Assembly (NCBI GenBank): GCA_016200745.1
Contig: JACQEF010000103.1
Span: forward strand, 1-6,876
Origin: Chloroflexota bacterium
GTDB lineage: Bacteria > Chloroflexota > Limnocylindria > Limnocylindrales > CSP1-4
DNA length: 6,876 nucleotides
Direction of reading: 5' to 3'
Shown in pieces: positions 1 through 5,538 of this stretch (its first letter is position 1; each line of letters starts with the position of its first letter). The notes below the pieces were generated by a model. The model worked only from the letters and a program-made list of their open reading frames with translations. It did not search any database and was not told where the DNA came from. Made by a program: the position numbers and the translations under genes.

Positions 1-369
1 GGGGAACTCGTCGCGGCCGGCATCCCCGGCGAGGATGCGCGGTTCGTCTTCCCCAACGCGACCCGCACGAACCTGGTCATGACCACGAACCTGCGGGCGC
101 TCATCCACATGTCGGGGTTGCGCCTGTGCACGATGGCCCAGTGGGAGATCCGGCGGCTCTTCCAGCTGATCCGCCACGAGGTCTTCGCGGTCTCGCCGTT
201 CCTCGGTAGCTTCCTCGCCCCGAAATGCGTGCCGCTCGGCTACTGCGACGAGTTCAACAACCGCGACGGCCACTGCCCTATTCGGCCGCACAAGGACAAC
301 GTCCTCGCCGCCTGGGCCGAGAAGAGCGCCGCTGCGAAGGCGGCAGGCCGGGAGCTGCCGGTCACCTAG
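1..369 (+). CDS. thyX: Flavin-dependent thymidylate synthase ThyX, C-terminal part (5' end outside window)
   Basis: ThyX makes dTMP from dUMP using methylenetetrahydrofolate, NADPH and FAD, and replaces ThyA in many bacteria. The frame is open from base 1 with no start at the edge; the ATG at 79 is internal, so the gene begins upstream. About 122 residues are visible. The family core is clear: an N-x-R-x-L-x-H segment (NLRALIH), then LRLCTMAQWEIRRLF, matching the conserved Arg...AQWEI(R) stretch that carries the dUMP-binding and catalytic arginine. After the last core helix comes a tail with three cysteines (codons 226, 244 and 274: KCVPLGYC...GHC), as seen in a subset of ThyX proteins; a structural metal or disulfide role is inference. 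The reading frame ends in TAG at 367-369, overlapping the end of the convergent phosphorylase gene. Family assignment is secure; the N-terminal FAD-binding half cannot be seen. Confidence 0.93.
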   Translation, partial: GELVAAGIPGEDARFVFPNATRTNLVMTTNLRALIHMSGLRLCTMAQWEIRRLFQLIRHEVFAVSPFLGSFLAPKCVPLGYCDEFNNRDGHCPIRPHKDNVLAAWAEKSAAAKAAGRELPVT

Positions 370-1249
370 TCCCGAGGTCGGCGAGATCCGCCACGAACCG
401 GCGGACGACCCGGGCGAGCCGCGGTCCCGCCTCCGCGCCGGCCGCGAGGACCTCTTCATGGGTCAGCGGCACCCCCGTATAGCCGGCCCCGGGGTTGGTA
501 ACCAGCGAGACGCCGCAGACCTCGAGCCCCACCCAGCGCGCCGCGATGCACTCGAGCACGGTCGACATCCCGACCGCGTGCCCGCCGAGCGCGGCCAGCA
601 TCCGGACCTCCGCCGGCGTCTCGTAGTTGGGCCCCACCAGGCCGACGTAGACGCCCTCGGCGAGCGGCACGCCCTCGGCGGCGCCGGCCGCATGGAGCCG
701 CTCGCGCAGCCTGGGGCTCCAGGCCTCGGTCAGGTCCGGGAAGCGCTCCCCGAGCCCGCCGTCGTTCGGGCCGATCAACGGGTTCCGGCCGGTCAGGTTG
801 ATGTGGTCGCGCATGACCATCAGGGTCCCAGGCCCGAAGCTCGGATCGAGCCCGCCCGCGGCGTTGGTCAGGACGACGAGCCGTGCGCCGAGCGCGCGGA
901 AGAGCAGGATCGGCTGGACCACGAGCCCTGGATCGTTGCCTTCATAGAGGTGAAAGCGGCCCTGGAGCATGACGACGGGCCGGCCCGCGAGCCGACCGAG
1001 GAGGAGCCGGCCGGCATGCCCCGGCGCGGTGGCCGCGGGCCAGCCGGGCAGGTCCGCGAACGGGATCGAGACGGGCTCGTCCAGCTGGTCGGCCAGGCCG
1101 CCGAGCCCTGACCCCAGCACGATCCCCGCCTCGGGCGCCAGATCGGTCCGGGCGCGCACCGCGTCGACGAGGGCCGCGAGCCGCGCGGGCTGGTCGGATG
1201 GCCGGATCGGGCGCGACGGGTCCAGGGACGCAGCGGGAACCTCAGGCAT
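362..1249 (-). CDS. punA: Purine nucleoside phosphorylase (trimeric, PunA/human-PNP type)
   Basis: This cytosolic salvage enzyme splits purine (deoxy)nucleosides with phosphate into free base and (deoxy)ribose-1-phosphate. Motifs in order (numbering from the ATG at 1249, 295 aa): GSGLGG 46-51 (phosphate loop), PGH 76-78, RFHLYEG 98-104 (active-site His), TNAAGGL 128-134, GPNYETPAE 206-214 with the purine-binding Glu at 210, GMSTVLE 227-233 (ribose site) and VTNPGAG 251-257 with the base-recognising Asn. The order and spacing are those of the low-mass trimeric PNP family, and the VTN form resembles mycobacterial PNP. The reading frame extends to a GTG at 1264, but a GGAGGT sits four bases before the ATG at 1249, so that start is preferred. 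The N-terminus is about 25 residues longer than typical and proline/arginine-rich. It lies 378 bp downstream of moaA on the same strand, so it probably has its own promoter. Specificity (guanosine/inosine versus methylthioadenosine) is not proven, but the Asn and Glu favour 6-oxopurines. Confidence 0.93.
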   Translation of the reverse strand: MPEVPAASLDPSRPIRPSDQPARLAALVDAVRARTDLAPEAGIVLGSGLGGLADQLDEPVSIPFADLPGWPAATAPGHAGRLLLGRLAGRPVVMLQGRFHLYEGNDPGLVVQPILLFRALGARLVVLTNAAGGLDPSFGPGTLMVMRDHINLTGRNPLIGPNDGGLGERFPDLTEAWSPRLRERLHAAGAAEGVPLAEGVYVGLVGPNYETPAEVRMLAALGGHAVGMSTVLECIAARWVGLEVCGVSLVTNPGAGYTGVPLTHEEVLAAGAEAGPRLARVVRRFVADLADLGTR

Positions 1250-1253
1250 GCCG

Positions 1254-1259
1254 ACCTCC
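1254..1259 (-). promoter_or_regulatory. Ribosome binding site of punA
   Basis: The plus strand reads acctcc, so the transcript carries GGAGGU four bases before the ATG at 1249. It overlaps the extended GTG-started reading frame and decides in favour of the downstream ATG. Confidence 0.75.
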
Positions 1260-1504
1260 ACCACACATCCAGCGCCAGACGGTCGGGGTCGCAGGACTTC
1301 GTCGGCCCGGCGGGAGTATCGACACCGGGATGCCGATCACGTCCCGTCGGGCACCGCGCTGGACGGCCGCGGTGAGACGACCCTCGCAGGCGGGTAACGA
1401 AGCGCCCGAAGCGACCGGCGGAGGAGCGGAGGTCCTTGATGCGATCTCGGGTCCTTCGATCCTGTCGGCCCCTTCGGGCTGAGACGTACGGTAGCGGCCG
1501 GCAT

Positions 1505-1597
1505 TGTGGACGGTCAACGCGGTTATCCACCAACTCACGGTGGCGCGGGCGGGGCCCTTCCACGACTTGTCGACGCCTGTGGACGGCCTGTGGACAA
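1505..1597. promoter_or_regulatory. Cluster of four DnaA-box-like 9-mers
   Basis: The bacterial DnaA box consensus is TTATCCACA (TTGTCCACA is common in high-GC groups). On the plus strand, ttatccacc lies at 1523-1531 (one mismatch). On the minus strand, CCGTCCACA lies at 1505-1513 and again at 1578-1586 (two mismatches each), and TTGTCCACA at 1589-1597 (one mismatch to TTATCCACA, exact to the high-GC variant). A weaker ttgtcgacg is at 1567-1575. The last two strong sites are 11 bp apart, about one helical turn, in the same orientation. A CCACC/GGTGG hairpin (1527-1543) overlaps the second site. No AT-rich unwinding element, dnaA or dnaN is visible, so this may be a DnaA-titration or DnaA-regulated site rather than an origin. 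DnaA binding is inferred from sequence only. Confidence 0.45.
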
Positions 1598-1627
1598 GGC
1601 CGCCGCGCGCGACCGCGATGGTCCGGC

Positions 1628-2677
1628 TCAGCCGCCCATCGCGAACATCTCGACCTTGGGCAGCCGGGACGTCGCCGCGGAGCGCAGCTCCGAGTAACGG
1701 TCGCCGCGCCGAGCCCAGATCTCCTCGACGAACGTCGCGAGCTCGGCGTCGGTGGCCCCGGACCGCAGGATCGCCCGGGCGTCGTGCCCGTCGACAGCGA
1801 AGAGGCAGGTGTAGACCTTGCCGTCGGCCGAGACCCGGGCGCGGGTGCAGTCGCGGCAGAACGGCTGCGTCACCGACGCGATCACCCCGAACTCGCCACC
1901 GCCGTCGGCATAGCGCCAGCGATCGGCCACCTCGCCGCGATAGAGCGGATCGGCCGGCTCGATCGGCCAGGCGGACGAGAGCATCTCCACCAGCTCGCGC
2001 GCCGGCACCACCTCGTCGAGCCGCCATCCGTTCGAATGCCCCACGTCCATGTACTCGATGAAGCGCAGGATCACGCCGGCGTCGCGCGCCCAGGCTGCCA
2101 TCGGCAGCACGCTCGTCTCGTTGATCCCGCGACGCACGACCATGTTGACCTTGACCGGCGCGAGGCCGGCGTCCTGCGCGGCCGCGATCCCGTCGAGCAC
2201 CTTCGCCACCGGGAAGTCGATTCCGTTCATCGCCCCGAAGACGGCGTCGTCGAGCGAATCCAGGCTGACGGTGACCCGCCGCAGGCCGGCGTCCGCGATC
2301 GGCCGGGCGAGCGCCCGCAGCGCCGAGCCGTTGGTCGTCAGGGTGAGGTCGAGCGCGGTCCCGCCGGCGCTTCGCAGCCCCGCGAGCATCGAGATCAGGT
2401 CCGGCAGGTCCCGGCGGACGAGCGGCTCGCCCCCGGTGATCCGCAACTTCTCGACGCCGAGCCCGACGAAGGCCCGGGCCAGCCGCGCGATCTCCTCGAA
2501 GCTCAGCACCTGGTCCCGTGGCAGGAACTCGTAGTCGCGCCCGAAGATCTCCCGGGGCATGCAGTAGGTGCACCGGAAGTTGCATCGGTCGGTCACCGAG
2601 ATGCGCAGGTCGCGCAGCGCCCGCCCCAGCGTGTCGGTCACGCCGGGACGACCGTCGAACTCGTTCGCCTGGAGCAT
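1628..2677 (-). CDS. moaA: GTP 3',8-cyclase MoaA (molybdenum cofactor biosynthesis)
   Basis: This radical-SAM enzyme converts GTP to 3',8-cyclo-7,8-dihydro-GTP, the first step of molybdopterin synthesis, acting with MoaC. Numbered from the ATG at 2677 (349 aa): LRISVTDRCNFRCTYCMP carries the CxxxCxxC cluster ligands C32, C36 and C39 for the SAM-binding 4Fe-4S; GGEP is at 82-85; and the C-terminal second cluster is FCRDCTRAR...CLF with C274, C277 and C291, the arrangement specific to MoaA. The protein ends in Gly-Gly, the conserved MoaA tail that takes part in catalysis. The frame can be extended to a GTG at 2752, but the added 25 residues do not resemble the family and the usual MoaA N-terminus (TDTLGR...LRIS) begins about 15 residues after the ATG. 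No good Shine-Dalgarno precedes 2677, so the start is less certain than the function. No other moa, mog or moe gene is in view. Confidence 0.95.
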   Translation of the reverse strand: MLQANEFDGRPGVTDTLGRALRDLRISVTDRCNFRCTYCMPREIFGRDYEFLPRDQVLSFEEIARLARAFVGLGVEKLRITGGEPLVRRDLPDLISMLAGLRSAGGTALDLTLTTNGSALRALARPIADAGLRRVTVSLDSLDDAVFGAMNGIDFPVAKVLDGIAAAQDAGLAPVKVNMVVRRGINETSVLPMAAWARDAGVILRFIEYMDVGHSNGWRLDEVVPARELVEMLSSAWPIEPADPLYRGEVADRWRYADGGGEFGVIASVTQPFCRDCTRARVSADGKVYTCLFAVDGHDARAILRSGATDAELATFVEEIWARRGDRYSELRSAATSRLPKVEMFAMGG

Positions 2678-2741
2678 CGCGACATGGTAGCCCGGGAACC
2701 CGGATCGGATGGCCACCGGCCGGGCATGGCCTGTGCGCGCG

Positions 2742-2775
2742 AGCGGTACCACCGGCCCGCACCGCTGGTACCACT
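2742..2775. repeat. 10-bp imperfect inverted repeat upstream of moaA
   Basis: AGCGGTACCA (2742-2751) and TGGTACCACT (2766-2775) are inverted copies with one mismatch, separated by 14 bp. Because the core GGTACC is itself a palindrome, ggtaccac also occurs as a direct repeat at 2745-2752 and 2767-2774, 22 bp apart (two helical turns). The element sits 65-98 bp before the moaA start. It could be an operator for a dimeric regulator, or a hairpin in the moaA leader, where the mismatch becomes a G-U pair. No regulator can be named. Confidence 0.45.
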
Positions 2776-2810
2776 AGCCAACTGCACCGCACTCTCCGCC
2801 GCTGCAACGA

Positions 2811-2822
2811 TGCGTGCACGCA
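2811..2822. repeat. Perfect 12-bp palindrome in the divergent promoter region
   Basis: TGCGTGCACGCA reads the same on both strands. It lies 53 bp before the ATG at 2875 and 134 bp before the moaA ATG, within a 197-bp divergent intergenic region. Position and symmetry suit an operator for a homodimeric regulator, but the binding protein is unknown. Confidence 0.4.
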
Positions 2823-2829
2823 CCGGAGA

Positions 2830-2847
2830 TCGGACGCACCCGTCCGA
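2830..2847 (+). repeat. Short hairpin in the leader of the coiled-coil gene
   Basis: TCGGACG and CGTCCGA form a perfect 7-bp inverted repeat around a CACC loop. It lies 28-45 bp before the ATG at 2875 and so probably in the 5' untranslated region, if transcription starts upstream of it. There is no T-run, so a terminator is unlikely. It may be an operator or an mRNA-stabilising hairpin. Confidence 0.4.
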
Positions 2848-2874
2848 CCCTTCCGTCAACGAGGATTCCGCCCG

Positions 2875-4113
2875 ATGGCCAGTACCGAGACACGACCTTC
2901 CTTCCGCCTCCCGTGGAGCACCGGACCGGCCGAGGCCGAAGCGCTCGGCGAGCCCGAGGCCGTGCCGGCCGAGATCGAACAGCCCGAGAGCGAACCGCCC
3001 GAGGCCCGGTCCGAGGCGTCGATGGCAAGGGGTGACATGGACCAGAGCGAGGAGACCCAGGCACCCGACATGATCGAAACCGCTGCTCCAGCCGCCAGCC
3101 CGTCCCAGTCGGAGCCGTCCGGAGCCGCGCCCGCGCGTCGCGCGACCAAGTTCATGGCCGAGCTGAGCCACGCCATGCAGGCCGCCGCCGAGCATGCGCG
3201 CACCGAGACCATGGAGCGTTTCCAAGCCGAGGCCAAGGCCGTCGTCGAAGAGATTCGCACGAGCGCCACCACGGAGGTGGCCGACCTGCGTCGTCGCGCC
3301 GACGACGACGTTGCCGCGATCCGCGAGTGGTCGAAGGCGGAGATCGCCCGGATCCGCGAGGAGACCGAGGCCCGGGTCGCCGCGCGCAAGACCGGCCTGG
3401 ACGCCGAGATGGAGGCCCACGCCGCCACGGTCGAGACCCGCGCCGAGCGCGTCGCGGCGGTCGTCGCCGCGTTCGAGGCCGAGATGGGCGCCTTCTTCGA
3501 CCGCCTGAACGCCGAGGAGGATCCCACCAGGATCGCCACCATGGCCGAGACGATGCCGGATCCGCCCAGCCTGGAGGCCGTGGCCGCGTCGACCGTCATC
3601 ACCCAGCCGCCGGCCGTCGTCCCGGCCGAGACGGACGCCCGTCCCGAGCCCGCGCCCGAGCCGGCGCCGACCGCAGAGGTCGACTTTGCCGCGGCCGAGG
3701 CCGAAGCCCTGTCGTTTGATGGCGACCTCACCGCGCTCGGCGACCTCGAGGAGGTCGAGCCCGAACCAATGACCGGGTCGCCGGAGGAGGCGGCCGAAGC
3801 CGCCGAGCCCGACACGGCCGCCGAATTCGAGGCCGGGACTGACGCGCAGACCTCCACGCGGGTCATCGTGGCCGGCCTGATCAGCGTCGCGAGCATCGCC
3901 AACTTCAAGCGAAGCCTCGCCCGGATCCCGGGTGTCTGGTCGATCGGCGTGTCGTCCGGCCCGGAGGGCGACTTCGTGTTCACCGTGAGCCACAACGGCA
4001 GCCTCTCCCTGCCGAGGGAGATCGAGAGCATGTCGGCCTTCGATTCGCAGATCACGGGCGAAGCCGAGGGCGAGATCCGGCTCTCCACGCACGACCGCGA
4101 CGCGGTTGACTGA
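2875..4113 (+). CDS. Acidic coiled-coil protein with small C-terminal alpha/beta domain, function unknown
   Basis: I do not recognise a named family. The 412 residues fall into four parts. Residues 1-88 are disordered, rich in Glu, Pro and Ala, beginning with a short basic/aromatic motif (PSFRLPWS, 8-15). Residues 90-212 are a long charged helix, probably a coiled coil, rich in Ala/Glu/Arg with no prolines. Residues 225-325 are a second acidic Pro/Ala linker. Residues 326-405 alternate strands and helices (STRVIVAGLIS; SIANFKRSLARIPGVWSIGV; DFVFTVSH; SLPREIESM), which looks like a ferredoxin-like fold with an (L)-x-x-(I/L)-PGV turn. There is no signal peptide or membrane segment, so it is probably cytosolic. 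The start is the ATG at 2875, with GAGGA at 2861-2865 nine bases before it; the open frame upstream is an unlikely shadow of the moaA leader. It is followed after 31 bp by a MinD-like ATPase, suggesting a partner or cargo adaptor in a positioning system (inference). A remote link to DivIVA-like scaffolds is conceivable but not shown. Confidence 0.85.
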   Translation: MASTETRPSFRLPWSTGPAEAEALGEPEAVPAEIEQPESEPPEARSEASMARGDMDQSEETQAPDMIETAAPAASPSQSEPSGAAPARRATKFMAELSHAMQAAAEHARTETMERFQAEAKAVVEEIRTSATTEVADLRRRADDDVAAIREWSKAEIARIREETEARVAARKTGLDAEMEAHAATVETRAERVAAVVAAFEAEMGAFFDRLNAEEDPTRIATMAETMPDPPSLEAVAASTVITQPPAVVPAETDARPEPAPEPAPTAEVDFAAAEAEALSFDGDLTALGDLEEVEPEPMTGSPEEAAEAAEPDTAAEFEAGTDAQTSTRVIVAGLISVASIANFKRSLARIPGVWSIGVSSGPEGDFVFTVSHNGSLSLPREIESMSAFDSQITGEAEGEIRLSTHDRDAVD

Positions 4114-4131
4114 GGTTCCAGGCCCACCAAC

Positions 4132-4137
4132 GAGGAG
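4132..4137 (+). promoter_or_regulatory. Ribosome binding site deciding a TTG start
   Basis: GAGGAG lies seven bases before the TTG at 4145. The only in-frame upstream alternative, a TTG at 4106 inside the end of the previous gene, has no comparable site and would add 13 residues without family resemblance. Confidence 0.7.
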
Positions 4138-4144
4138 TCGTCAG

Positions 4145-5374
4145 TTGGCTCGTCCTGCCATCGTCGTCGCACTGCCGCCCATCGAGGCCGACCCAGTCAG
4201 CGCCGAGCTGCTGGACGCGGGCTTCGAGGTCATCACGGTCGAGCAACCGGCCGAGATGGTCGCCGCGCTGGCGACCCGGCGCGACGTCGCGGTCGCCGTC
4301 CTCGACGGCGAGGCGGATGAGGACCTCGCGGGTGAGTACTGGGCGGCCCTGGTCAACGCCGGGCGCCCGGTCCCCGCCTTGACCGTCGTGTCGCCTGGGT
4401 CCTACCAGCGGTTGGCCGAGATGGACGACGACGGCAGCGGCAACGAGTACTTCACCCGGCCCTACTCGGCGGATTCGATCCGCTGGCGGCTGGAGGCCAT
4501 GTGCATCCGCCGCGACACCGTGGACGACGGCAGCGGACCGGTGCTCCAGGCGGGTCCCCAGGACCACGACGCCTGGAACCGGCGCGCGGCGGTGATCGTT
4601 GTGTTCAACCCGAAGGGCGGCGTCGGCAAGACGACCGTCGCGGTCAACCTGGCCTCCGCGCTCCAGGCCCGCAAGGGCAAGTCGGTCCTGCTCATCGATG
4701 CCGACACCGTGACCGGCCACGTCACCACGTCGTTCGCCCTCGAGGCCGTCCGCTCGGTGGCCGACAGCTGGCGCGACGAGGCCGAGGGCGGCCCGTCGGA
4801 GACGTTCACCGCCATCGCCTCCGAGCACGGCTCCGGGCTGCGCGTCGTCGCGCTCACCGATTCGCCGCTCAACACCGAGGTGCTCGATCCGCGCCGCGTG
4901 GCGGCCGCCATCTCAGCCGCCCGACGCTCGTTCGACGTCATCGTGGTCGACCTGCACCCGTCGTACAGCACCCTGAACCAGGCGATCTTCGACGAGGCGG
5001 ACCGGATCCTCGTTCCGGTCACGCCGGACGTGCCGGCGATCCGGGCCGCGGTCCAGATGCGCGACGTCGCCGGAGCCCTCGGCTGCCGCGAACGCCTGGC
5101 GATGGTCGTCAACCGCGCCAACAGCGGCGTCTCCGTGGCCGACGTCGAGCGGACCGTGGGCATGTCCGCGTTCGCCCAGATCCGATCCGGCGGGATGTTC
5201 TTCGTGCGAGCCGCCAACGAGGGCCGCACGGTGATCGAGATGTTCCCTCGCGAGAAGATCACGGCCGACTTCGACACGCTCGCCGACCACGTCCTCGGCG
5301 TCCCGGCCAAGCCGGATCTCGCCCGCTCCGGGTTCCGCCTTCCGACCCGCGCCAGGGCCGCCGCCCGCGCCTGA
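4145..5374 (+). CDS. CpaE-like ATPase: degenerate receiver domain fused to MinD/ParA-type P-loop ATPase
   Basis: 409 residues from a TTG start. Residues 1-115 have the length and strand/helix rhythm of a response-regulator receiver: a strand AIVVAL, Asp54 at the end of the third strand (AVLDGE) where a phospho-Asp would be, and TRPYS near 108-112 in place of the usual K-P. The paired acidic residues expected after the first strand are missing, so it is probably a pseudo-receiver, as in CpaE. Residues 150-390 are a MinD/ParA ATPase: deviant Walker A KGGVGKTT 157-164 with signature Lys157 and Lys162, LLIDAD 182-187, Walker B-like VIVVDLHP with Asp269, and a late VNRAN guanine/adenine-specificity-like segment. 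Such ATPases dimerise with ATP and position pili, flagella, septa or cargo at membrane or nucleoid. No tad/pilus, flagellar or par genes are adjacent. The C-terminus is basic (RLPTRARAAARA), possibly for membrane or DNA contact (inference). The preceding coiled-coil gene, 31 bp upstream, is the likely operon partner. The cargo is unknown. Confidence 0.88.
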   Translation: MARPAIVVALPPIEADPVSAELLDAGFEVITVEQPAEMVAALATRRDVAVAVLDGEADEDLAGEYWAALVNAGRPVPALTVVSPGSYQRLAEMDDDGSGNEYFTRPYSADSIRWRLEAMCIRRDTVDDGSGPVLQAGPQDHDAWNRRAAVIVVFNPKGGVGKTTVAVNLASALQARKGKSVLLIDADTVTGHVTTSFALEAVRSVADSWRDEAEGGPSETFTAIASEHGSGLRVVALTDSPLNTEVLDPRRVAAAISAARRSFDVIVVDLHPSYSTLNQAIFDEADRILVPVTPDVPAIRAAVQMRDVAGALGCRERLAMVVNRANSGVSVADVERTVGMSAFAQIRSGGMFFVRAANEGRTVIEMFPREKITADFDTLADHVLGVPAKPDLARSGFRLPTRARAAARA

Positions 5375-5405
5375 TCGCGACGCCGCGGCCCGTCGACCAG
5401 AGAAT

Positions 5406-5522
5406 CGCCTCGCCAGGGTAGTGCAGCCGAAGGCGGCGCCGAGCACCTGAGCGAGCGCACTGGAACTGCGTGAGCGAGGGAGCGCAGGCGCCAACGCGCG
5501 GATGCGCCGCCATGGCGAGGCG
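5406..5522. repeat. Intergenic inverted and direct repeats between convergent genes
   Basis: Within the 164-bp convergent gap (5375-5538), cgcctcgcca (5406-5415) and tggcgaggcg (5513-5522) form a perfect 10-bp inverted repeat with 97 bp between the arms. Inside are imperfect direct repeats, tgagcgagcgca (5448-5459) and a copy with a 4-base insertion (5471-5486), and several GGCGCC palindromes. The block does not code convincingly. It could be a REP-like dispersed element, a small non-autonomous element or a bidirectional transcription-end structure; no classical hairpin-plus-T-run terminator is visible. Confidence 0.4.
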
Positions 5523-5538
5523 CCGAATTGACCGCAGG

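Larger units (their letters stand above)
1250..1627. other. 378-bp intergenic region between moaA and punA
   Basis: I see no convincing gene here. Open frames crossing it are low-complexity Arg/Pro/Ala shadows with no conserved motif, and no tRNA-like structure is visible. The punA-proximal part (1250-1450) holds the punA leader and presumably its promoter, but no clear -10/-35 pair can be named. Short direct repeats occur: cgaagcg at 1398-1404 and 1407-1413, and ggtcctt at 1431-1437 and 1450-1456. A possible small hairpin lies at 1465-1482 (TCGGCCC/GGGCTGA around CTTC), without a following T-run, so terminator function is weakly supported. The moaA-proximal part (1505-1597) has clustered DnaA-box-like sites, annotated separately. 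Confidence 0.6.

Noticed and set aside
1465..1482. Hairpin TCGGCCC/GGGCTGA as a moaA terminator
   Set aside because: It is about 145 bp past the moaA stop, has a mismatch on the moaA strand and no T-run, so it is only mentioned within the intergenic entry.
2738..2765. T-box-riboswitch-like GGTGGTACCGC on the minus strand upstream of moaA
   Set aside because: The 11-base core resembles the T-box tRNA-acceptor motif, but it arises from the GGTACC inverted repeat, no stem I or specifier loop is seen upstream, and moaA is not a known T-box target.
1242..2819. Long minus-strand open frame of 525 codons over moaA and the intergenic gap
   Set aside because: It is a frame shadow of moaA: its product is low-complexity Arg/Ala/Gly/Pro, while the alternative frame encodes an intact MoaA with all cluster cysteines.
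1436..3073. 545-codon plus-strand open frame
   Set aside because: Runs antisense to moaA and through the divergent promoter; product is His/Arg/Pro-rich with no recognisable domain.
2638..4092. Long minus-strand open frames (484 and 438 codons) antisense to the coiled-coil gene
   Set aside because: Open because of GC-rich codon bias; products are Gly/Leu/Arg- or Ser/Ala-rich without motifs, and the plus-strand gene has a ribosome binding site and operon context.
4462..5460. Minus-strand open frames antisense to the ATPase
   Set aside because: Shadow of the MinD-like gene, whose Walker motifs are in the plus frame.
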